From: Candidatus Bathyarchaeota archaeon B26-1
Lineage (GTDB): Archaea > Thermoproteota > Bathyarchaeia > Bathyarchaeales > B26-1
DNA length: 5,154 nucleotides
NCBI GenBank assembly: GCA_001593925.1
Contig: LUCD01000022.1
Coordinates: 1-5,154 of the forward strand
Direction of reading: 5' to 3'
How positions within the stretch are numbered: the stretch's first letter is position 1; each line of letters starts with the position of its first letter. The notes beneath the pieces are model-generated. The model did no database searches. It was not told the DNA's origin and saw only the letters and a list, made by a program, of their open reading frames with translations. The translations under genes and the position numbers were made by a program. Of this stretch, positions 1 through 4,759 are shown piece after piece.

Positions 1-32
1 AGAACTAGCCGTTCTCCTTCCCTAAACTCCAC
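1..32 (-). CDS. Possible start of a divergent gene, cut by the window edge
   Basis: On the minus strand a GTG at 32-30 opens a frame that stays open to the left edge and reads VEFREGERLV. The other two minus frames contain stops here. An AGGT-containing stretch lies about 9 bases upstream of the GTG and could be a ribosome binding site, and a TATA-like element lies some 50 bases upstream at 79-86. The first 60 bases are markedly pyrimidine-rich on the plus strand, so purine-rich on the minus strand, as the sense strands of the real genes in this window are. Only ten codons are visible, so no family can be named and the frame could be chance. Confidence 0.25.
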   Translation of the reverse strand, partial: MEFREGERLV

Positions 33-78
33 CTTTCATCTACCTTCTCACAGCCAAGTCAACCTCCCCGGCGGCCCC

Positions 79-86
79 TAATATAC
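79..86. promoter_or_regulatory. TATA-like element, possibly bidirectional
   Basis: The sequence TAATATAC is the most AT-rich run in the otherwise GC- and pyrimidine-rich left end, and it resembles an archaeal TATA box on either strand (TAATATA forward, TATATTA in reverse). With the usual spacing of about 25-27 bases, forward transcription would begin near 109 and reverse transcription near 55. The forward start would give comB a leader of about 130 bases if translation begins at 239. No clear BRE is recognisable, so the assignment rests on base composition and position. Confidence 0.35.
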
Positions 87-118
87 CTATGGGTTGCTAG
101 GTAGACGCTCTGTCTTAA

Positions 119-238
119 TCTCATCCTTTATTGGGGGGCTCTGCAGTATGTTCTTGGCTTCGCCTCGCCCAGCAAGCGTTTAGACCGCAAGTTAAATCTT
201 TCAGTTGCCCAGATGGGAGAGGGGAGGCGGCTGAAGCC
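119..238 (+). promoter_or_regulatory. Putative structured 5' leader of comB
   Basis: This stretch is open in the comB frame (TTG at 131), but its codons (TGT, TCT, AGT, CAA, CGC) differ from those of comB and the encoded residues match nothing I know of ComB. I read it as untranslated leader. The segment 156-166 can pair with 224-238: GGCTT with AAGCC and CGCCT with AGGCG, plus one more C-G pair, with a 4-base bulge at 230-233. The 3' arm includes most of the purine-rich GGGGAGG at 221-227, the only good ribosome binding site before the TTG at 239. Inside the loop are small possible hairpins: GCG/CGC around a 7-base loop (176-188) and CCC/GGG at 208-217. The fold is hand-derived and is not a recognised riboswitch class. 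Confidence 0.3.
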
Positions 239-979
239 TTGGAGATAAGGGTTAACCTCGAACTTAAAGCCGAGACCGCCCCAAGAGCTGTCCGCCGCGG
301 AGACGTGATCGTAGCCATCGACGTCTTGAGGTGCTCCTCCACAATAATAACTGCCCTAACGAACGGGGCTAAAGCCGTTATCCCGGTTGAAACCGTAAGG
401 GAAGCCGAGAAAATGCGGGAGATGAACCCGGAATACCTGCTGGCGGGCGAGAGGAGGGGCCTAAAACCGCGAGGCTTCGACATGGGGAATTCACCCCTCG
501 AGTTCACGAGGGAGAAGGTTGAGGGCAGAGAGATAGTCCTGACGACGACGAGCGGGACGAAGGCTCTGAGGCGCTCCGAAGGGGCCAGATGGGTTCTTGT
601 CGGGGCATTCCTGAACGCTAGGTCCGCCGCCCGAAAAGCCCTACAGCTCGCCGTGAAAGAAGGCCTCGACATAACCTTGCTCACAGCCGGCAAGAGGGGA
701 AGGTTCTCCCTAGAAGACTTCATCTGCGCGGGAGCCATAGCTGAGGAACTCAAGGTGGCGGGCGATACCACGCTCTCAGACGGGGCCAAAGCCGCAAACC
801 TAGCGTATCAGACGGCGAAAGAAGACCTGCTTGGCACCCTCCAGAGAGGTGAGCACGCCCAGTACCTAGTGAAGATAGGCCTCGAAGAGGACGTTGAGTT
901 CTGCTCTCAACTCAACCGGTATGAGGTGGCTCCCATATACAGAGACGGAGTAGTCAGGTTGTGGAACCGCCAACTCTGA
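239..979 (+). CDS. comB: 2-phosphosulfolactate phosphatase family protein (ComB)
   Basis: ComB hydrolyses (2R)-phospho-3-sulfolactate to sulfolactate and phosphate, the second step of the phosphoenolpyruvate-dependent route to coenzyme M; it is a cytosolic enzyme. From the chosen TTG the protein is 246 residues, close to the usual ComB length. Family blocks appear in order: GDVIVAIDVLRCSSTI (21-36), LLAGERRGLKPRGFDMGNSP (67-86), LTTTSGTKAL (101-110), VGAFLNARSA (121-130) and SLEDFICAGAIAEEL (157-171). The glycine-turn block is often TTNGT; here it reads TTSGT. The TTG at 239 was preferred to the TTG at 131 because it gives the expected N-terminus (MEIRVNLEL), has GGGGAGG upstream, and excludes 36 codons of atypical use; the SD-to-start gap of 11 bases is a little long. 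No comA, comC or other coenzyme M gene is present. Homologues occur in non-methanogens, so coenzyme M synthesis is inference. The family call is firm; the start is less so. Confidence 0.88.
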   Translation: MEIRVNLELKAETAPRAVRRGDVIVAIDVLRCSSTIITALTNGAKAVIPVETVREAEKMREMNPEYLLAGERRGLKPRGFDMGNSPLEFTREKVEGREIVLTTTSGTKALRRSEGARWVLVGAFLNARSAARKALQLAVKEGLDITLLTAGKRGRFSLEDFICAGAIAEELKVAGDTTLSDGAKAANLAYQTAKEDLLGTLQRGEHAQYLVKIGLEEDVEFCSQLNRYEVAPIYRDGVVRLWNRQL

Positions 980-994
980 TGTCCCCAAGTTGCT

Positions 995-1011
995 GAGTAT
1001 AAATAATACTC
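995..1011 (+). promoter_or_regulatory. TATA box embedded in a perfect inverted repeat (radical SAM gene promoter)
   Basis: The 60-base gap between comB and the radical SAM gene contains TATAAATA at 998-1005. It sits inside GAGTAT-AAATA-ATACTC, a perfect 6+6 dyad with a 5-base spacer. The distance from the TATA centre to the ATG at 1040 is about 39 bases, so transcription would start near 1026-1030 and leave a leader of only 10-14 bases. A dyad covering a TATA box is a common arrangement for an archaeal repressor site that competes with TBP, but part of the symmetry comes from the TATA box's own AT symmetry. The TATA box is well supported; the operator role is inference. Confidence 0.55.
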
Positions 1012-1039
1012 TCACCATATCTCTCTTGGTAGGGCTCAG

Positions 1040-2131
1040 ATGTGGCGCCTCCTTAGACCTGATGCAGTAGCCGTTCTGAAGGACAAAGGGGCTAGGGCGA
1101 GCTTGGCCAGATACTTCTCCGTCATGACAGACGATAAGCCAGCGAAGTTCATGATTGCGAAGAGGATCGAGGCGGACTTCAGCCAAGAAGACCCCCTCCC
1201 AGAGCTGTGGAGAACCCACGACAAGTTGACGGAGGAGTTCTATAAAATCCAAGGAGAGATCGACGCGCGTAAGCTCACCCTAGACGATCTAGGCGAACCT
1301 GAACGTTCGTACCTCGACTTGAAGATAGCTATAGCGACCCGCATCTTGGAGAGGTGCCATTTCTGCGTCAGGAGGTGCGGAGTTAACCGTCTCAAAGGCG
1401 AACGGGGATACTGCGGATGCGGGCTCGAAGCCATGGTCTCCTCGATCTTTGAGCATATGGGTGAAGAGCCGGAGCTCGTTCCCTCAGGGACCATCTTCAC
1501 GATGGGTTGCACGATGCGTTGCCTCCACTGCCAGAACTGGTCGATCTCCCAGTGGTACGAGAGCGGCGACCCATTCACCCCTAAAGAGCTGGCCGGAGCC
1601 GTTGAGAGGCTTAGGAGGAGCGGGTGCAGAAACGTCAACCTCGTCGGAGGGGAGCCCACCCCCTGGCTTCAAAGGTGGCTTTTAACCTTCAAGCACGTCG
1701 AGGTGAACGTTCCGGTAGTCTGGAACTCGAACTCCTATTACAGCGAGGAGACGGCTAAACTCTTAGCCGGCTTCGCCGACGTGTACCTCCTAGACTTCAA
1801 GTACGGCTCCGACGAGTGCGCGGTCAGAATCTCGGACGCCCCCGGTTACTGGGAGGCTTGCACCCGAAACCACTTGTATGGAAAAAAGTACGGCGAATTG
1901 ATCGTAAGGGTCTTGGTTCTGCCGAGGCACCTCGAATGCTGCGTCAAGACGATTCTGAACTGGATAGCGGAGAACCTCGGCAAAGAAACCAGGACGAACG
2001 TCATGTTCCAGTATAGGCCGGAGTGGAGGGCTCACAGAATACCTGAACTGCAGAGGAGGCTCATCCCAAGCGAGATCGACAGGGCCATCGAGTTAGCCAA
2101 AGAGGCCGGCCTAACAAACTTCATAACCTAA
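1040..2131 (+). CDS. PflX-like radical SAM protein (COG1313 type)
   Basis: The 363-residue protein carries the radical SAM signature C157-TMR-C161-LH-C164 (CX3CX2C, binding the [4Fe-4S] cluster that cleaves S-adenosylmethionine), followed by a GGEPTP block (203-208) at the SAM-binding GGE position. A second cysteine group precedes it: C106, C109, C113, C125 and C127 (CHFCVRRCGV then GYCGCG), then VSSIFEHMGEEPELVPSGTI. This arrangement, together with LVLPRHLECC (292-301), is characteristic of the PflX/COG1313 group, relatives of pyruvate formate-lyase activating enzymes. The upstream cysteines may hold zinc or a second cluster. Residues 1-100 form a charged extension ahead of the cysteines, with the conserved-looking segment DKPAKFMIAKRIE near 32-44; bacterial PflX proteins are usually shorter. 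No glycyl radical enzyme lies nearby, so the substrate is unknown. The ATG is chosen because it follows the TATA box at the right distance; no strong SD is seen. The gene ends interlocked with the DUF763 stop. Confidence 0.88.
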   Translation: MWRLLRPDAVAVLKDKGARASLARYFSVMTDDKPAKFMIAKRIEADFSQEDPLPELWRTHDKLTEEFYKIQGEIDARKLTLDDLGEPERSYLDLKIAIATRILERCHFCVRRCGVNRLKGERGYCGCGLEAMVSSIFEHMGEEPELVPSGTIFTMGCTMRCLHCQNWSISQWYESGDPFTPKELAGAVERLRRSGCRNVNLVGGEPTPWLQRWLLTFKHVEVNVPVVWNSNSYYSEETAKLLAGFADVYLLDFKYGSDECAVRISDAPGYWEACTRNHLYGKKYGELIVRVLVLPRHLECCVKTILNWIAENLGKETRTNVMFQYRPEWRAHRIPELQRRLIPSEIDRAIELAKEAGLTNFIT

Positions 2132-3261
2132 AACTCGCCCTCCGGTATGAGTCTCCTAAGCCTCTTGAGAGACCTCAGCCTCTCCCTGTCACCTATCCTA
2201 GCTTGCTCTATGGCGTCCCGAAGAATCCGGATCGACTCGTCCATGGACCTCCTATCGACCGGGAATGGAACCCCGTCCTTACCCCCGAACGCGAACGAGT
2301 ACTTAACCGGGTCCCTCCAGCTAGGCTTCTCGCCGTATATTATCTCGGAGATCAATGCGAGGCCCCTAACGGTCGCCGGGCCGACCCCGCGGATTCCGAG
2401 CAGCTCCTCGTAGTCTCGAGGCTGAAACTCGTACACCTTCTTCAAGGCTTTCCAGTTGACGGTTAAGGGCATGGAGAGGAACTCCGCAACGTATCCGCCG
2501 GCGTCATGTAGGCTACCGCACTTAATCCACTCCTTCAGAGACCTTTGGTAAGACGGGCGGATCGATTTCAACATCCTAGCGACCCTACGCGGGTCTTCCT
2601 TAGCAACGTCAACCGACCTCTCGCGGCATCCACCACTCTCCCGAGCCGTCATGTCTAAGGCTATCTCCCTTTTTGCGTCTCCAACTATGGCGTTATGGGG
2701 TTCAACGACGAAGCTCCTAACGGCGTCGGAGAGCCAGTGGTACCTCCGCGCGGTCCGATCTCTAAGGCTCATACCCTGCTGTATAACAGCCCATTTCCCA
2801 TCCTCAGTCATGAAGAAGGCGTGGTGATAGAGGGGGTAGCCCGCTTGGATGGCCACGTTGTCAACCTTGGCGCTTAGGCGGCTCGAGTACTTCATCCGCT
2901 CTATAGTCCCGGTTGAGAGGTTGAACTTCTCTCCAACCTCAACTATCTCTTCTGGGGTCCGCATCGACGCCTTACCCTTCCCCCCGCAGACGGCTACACC
3001 ATGCTCCTCCGGGTTGAGGGCGCTCTTCAGAACGCCGGTGACAACGGTCGTCACGCCGGACGAGTGCCAATCATAGCCAAGAACACAGCCGAAGGCTTGG
3101 AACCAGTACGGGTCGGAGAGCCTCTGCAGGAAGACTCCACGCCCATACTCATCGATGATTATCGTGGAAATCTCCCTAGCAAGCCTTATCATGCGCTTAA
3201 CTAGCCACTGAGGAGCCTTACCCGAGTGGAGTGGGAGCTCCGCGAAGCCCGTTCTCCCCAT
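2128..3261 (-). CDS. DUF763 domain protein (COG1415 type), function unknown
   Basis: The 377-residue protein has the hallmarks of the DUF763 family, found mostly in archaea and some thermophilic bacteria. These are an N-terminus of RTGFAELPLHSGKAPQWL (residues 3-20), a central block KVDNVAIQAGYPLYHHAFF (132-150) followed by DGKWAVIQQGM (154-164), and a C-terminal segment YEELLGIRGVGPATVRGLAL (284-303). The last segment reads like a helix-hairpin-helix element (GIRGVGPAT), which in other proteins contacts DNA backbone. No catalytic activity is established that I know of; a nucleic-acid role is inferred from the HhH-like segment only. The ATG at 3261 is preferred to the GTG at 3270 because MGRTGFAELPLH matches the family N-terminus and lies about 27 bases from a TATA-like TAATATT. 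The gene follows coaD in the same direction after a gap of about 70 bases. It converges on the radical SAM gene with a 4-base overlap. Confidence 0.88.
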   Translation of the reverse strand: MGRTGFAELPLHSGKAPQWLVKRMIRLAREISTIIIDEYGRGVFLQRLSDPYWFQAFGCVLGYDWHSSGVTTVVTGVLKSALNPEEHGVAVCGGKGKASMRTPEEIVEVGEKFNLSTGTIERMKYSSRLSAKVDNVAIQAGYPLYHHAFFMTEDGKWAVIQQGMSLRDRTARRYHWLSDAVRSFVVEPHNAIVGDAKREIALDMTARESGGCRERSVDVAKEDPRRVARMLKSIRPSYQRSLKEWIKCGSLHDAGGYVAEFLSMPLTVNWKALKKVYEFQPRDYEELLGIRGVGPATVRGLALISEIIYGEKPSWRDPVKYSFAFGGKDGVPFPVDRRSMDESIRILRDAIEQARIGDRERLRSLKRLRRLIPEGEF

Positions 3262-3284
3262 AAGAACCACTTTAGCCCTCTCTC

Positions 3285-3313
3285 AATATTAGGGATGGGG
3301 TTCTCCCTTAAAA
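3285..3313 (-). promoter_or_regulatory. Candidate promoter elements of the DUF763 gene
   Basis: The gap between coaD and DUF763 has two TATA-like runs on the minus strand. TAATATT at 3291-3285 is centred about 27 bases before the ATG at 3261, the spacing expected for a leaderless transcript, and no good SD precedes that ATG. TTTTAAG at 3313-3307 would instead give a start near 3284-3287 and a leader of about 25 bases; its TTTT could also serve as a weak terminator for the upstream operon. Either would let DUF763 be expressed apart from the CoA genes. The choice between them cannot be made from sequence alone. Confidence 0.4.
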
Positions 3314-3332
3314 CTGTCATGGAGCCGATCCT

Positions 3333-3824
3333 TCACGGTCTCCGGGACGTAACCAGCCTTAAGAGGCGTCCCTCCCTATCGATCTCACCCCTATAAATCC
3401 TAGTCGTCGATATTGGAACCATGTCCTCCGCCGGAACCATATCGATCACCAGAATCTCCAAGGGCTTCAGACCCTTAGATTCCCTAATCCTGTTTATCTC
3501 GTGGGCCCGAGGCTCGGTCTCCTTACTGACAACGATCGCCTGAATCTCGTTGCTGGACACGGTTGGGCCGTAAGGGTCCTCTAGAGGGAATATCTCAGCC
3601 CTGCCTAGGAGATTGTGGTCCTCCAGCAGTCTTCGGAGTTCCTCAAGCCTTTCATCGTAGGGCGCGACGGGGTGGTTCTTCCGTAGAAGCCTAGCGAACC
3701 TGTCGGTGCACAGACCTATCAAGACACGTTCCCCAACCTCGAAGGCCTTCATGAGGAGGGCCCTATGCCCCTTGTGGAGTTCATCGAATGTTCCTCCGAC
3801 GGCTACGAGCTTGAAGACGGCCAT
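3333..3824 (-). CDS. coaD: Phosphopantetheine adenylyltransferase, archaeal type (PPAT)
   Basis: The enzyme transfers AMP from ATP to 4'-phosphopantetheine, giving dephospho-CoA and pyrophosphate, the penultimate step of CoA synthesis in the cytosol. The 163-residue protein begins with the nucleotidyltransferase motif GGTFDELHKGH (residues 10-20), whose HxGH histidines bind the ATP phosphates. It ends with ISTTRI (138-143), the counterpart of the ISSTRI/KMSKS-like loop. The block DPYGPTVSSNEIQAIVVSKE (83-102) is typical of the archaeal PPAT group, which is distinct in sequence from bacterial CoaD. The ATG at 3824 is chosen over the GTG at 3836: it gives the usual short N-terminus before the Rossmann strand and has GGTGA, a perfect anti-SD match, 8 bases upstream. 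The alternative GTG would overlap the kinase stop as GTGA and add four residues. The gene is the last of the membrane protein-kinase-coaD cluster, and translation is probably coupled. Confidence 0.93.
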   Translation of the reverse strand: MAVFKLVAVGGTFDELHKGHRALLMKAFEVGERVLIGLCTDRFARLLRKNHPVAPYDERLEELRRLLEDHNLLGRAEIFPLEDPYGPTVSSNEIQAIVVSKETEPRAHEINRIRESKGLKPLEILVIDMVPAEDMVPISTTRIYRGEIDREGRLLRLVTSRRP

Positions 3825-3832
3825 GGCTAAGA

Positions 3833-3839
3833 TCACCCC
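3833..3839 (-). promoter_or_regulatory. coaD ribosome binding site overlapping the pantoate kinase stop codon
   Basis: On the minus strand the run GGGGTGA contains GGTGA, complementary to the conserved 16S rRNA 3' end, and its last three bases are the TGA stop of the pantoate kinase gene. Eight bases separate it from the ATG of coaD at 3824. A ribosome terminating on the kinase would therefore sit directly on the coaD initiation site. This element decides between the ATG at 3824 and the GTG at 3836, because the GTG lies inside the SD itself and has no comparable SD of its own. Confidence 0.6.
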
Positions 3840-4759
3840 ACAAGCCTTACAGATTGATTCTCAATCCTCGACACGATTATCTTCTCCTTGGGGAGGACTT
3901 CACTGAAGGCTTCCAAAACCCGTTCTAGGCGGTCACGTGGAACGAGGGCGTGGACAGCCTCTCCAAGCATGTTCTCCGCGGCCCCTACGGCCCCGGCGCG
4001 TTGAGAAGCGTCCATAAGCCTCGCCACCCGTTCGGTGACTAAGCCCGCCTTCTCAGCGAACTCCCTGCTCCGTCTCATGAAATTCTCTAGGGAGGGCTCC
4101 TCCAAGATTCTTTTGAGGGTCTCAGCTCCCATCCTGTTGATGGTCTCCCTGTCAACCTTCTCGAGGAAATCGCTCGTCAATCTAGGCCGGAAAACCCCGG
4201 CGACAATGTAATAGTCCGGAGGAACAGGTATGCGGTCTACGGAGCCCGAGTTCGGCGCGCCGGGCTTCTTAACCAGAACGCATCCCCCGAAGAGTAGGCC
4301 CGTGACCGTTCCAAGCCCCGTTCGACATTCCACCTCGGCTATATGCGCCAACCTCCCGATCTGGTTGAATGTTAGGCTTATCCCCAACGCCCTGCTCAGA
4401 GCCATAGCCGTCCCCAACGCGCCCGCCGCGCTCGTCCCGAACCCGGCCCCAACTGGAACATCGATCCTATGTTTAACCTTCACCGTGTAACGGCGGCCGG
4501 CCATCCCGAGCAACATCTCGACAACTTTCTTGGTGGTCTCCGCCTCAGGCGCAGGCCTCCCATTTATGAAGACCTCGACTTCCTTGTCCCTTGACTCCTC
4601 AACCTCAACCTCAGTCAATACGCCTCTCTCAAGAGCGAATCCTCCTCCTCTCGACCCTATGCGTTCAGGGTCTGTTATGGGCCTTCCATCGGGCTCGGAG
4701 TCGCATATCTGGAAGAAGCTCGAGATTCCGGCTGGACTGAAAGCCTTGAAGGCTCTCAT
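3833..4759 (-). CDS. Pantoate kinase (archaeal PoK, GHMP kinase superfamily)
   Basis: Archaeal pantoate kinase phosphorylates (R)-pantoate with ATP to 4-phosphopantoate, which phosphopantothenate synthetase then joins to beta-alanine; the pair replaces bacterial PanC and CoaA. The 308-residue protein shows FSPAGISSFFQIC (7-19), GSRGGGFALERGVLTEVEVE (35-54), the GHMP ATP loop PVGAGFGTSAAGALG (102-116), LAHIAEVECRTGLGTVTG (137-154) and the C-terminal AGAVGAAENMLGEAVHALV (255-273), all in the order expected for PoK. The frame is open for 99 further codons upstream, but that part overlaps the membrane protein gene and looks nothing like the family. The ATG at 4759 is therefore the start; it overlaps the upstream stop as TGATG, with GGGAG 10 bases before it. 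By my recollection of mutagenesis on a Thermococcus PoK, S110, H139 and E142 match functional residues, while a catalytic Asp appears to be Thr151 here. The family call is firm; the activity follows from homology. Confidence 0.9.
   Translation of the reverse strand: MRAFKAFSPAGISSFFQICDSEPDGRPITDPERIGSRGGGFALERGVLTEVEVEESRDKEVEVFINGRPAPEAETTKKVVEMLLGMAGRRYTVKVKHRIDVPVGAGFGTSAAGALGTAMALSRALGISLTFNQIGRLAHIAEVECRTGLGTVTGLLFGGCVLVKKPGAPNSGSVDRIPVPPDYYIVAGVFRPRLTSDFLEKVDRETINRMGAETLKRILEEPSLENFMRRSREFAEKAGLVTERVARLMDASQRAGAVGAAENMLGEAVHALVPRDRLERVLEAFSEVLPKEKIIVSRIENQSVRLVG

Noticed and set aside
74..139. Long-range pairing of GCCCCTAA (74-81) with TTGGGGGGC (131-139)
   Set aside because: About seven pairs with a bulged G across a 50-base loop, partly in the presumed TATA element upstream of transcription; too weak to call.
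150..220. tRNA-like hairpins, with a 7-base loop reading TTTAGAC on the plus strand and CTA in the anticodon place on the minus strand
   Set aside because: The stem has only three pairs with A-A (or U-U) mismatches below it, and there is no GTTC-type T-arm, D-arm or matching acceptor stem on either strand.
121..789. 222-residue open frame on the minus strand opposite comB
   Set aside because: It lies antisense to a well-supported comB, is serine- and proline-rich in the manner of reversed GC-rich coding sequence, and shows no family motif.
973..1000. C/D box sRNA: CTGATG and CTGA boxes 11 bases apart after comB
   Set aside because: The C box is imperfect and no C'/D pair follows at the right distance; these short boxes occur often by chance, including at the TGATG junction near 4760.
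866..1252. 128-residue minus-strand frame across the comB to radical SAM gap
   Set aside because: It is antisense to both neighbours and crosses the TATA box and dyad; the protein has no recognisable domain.
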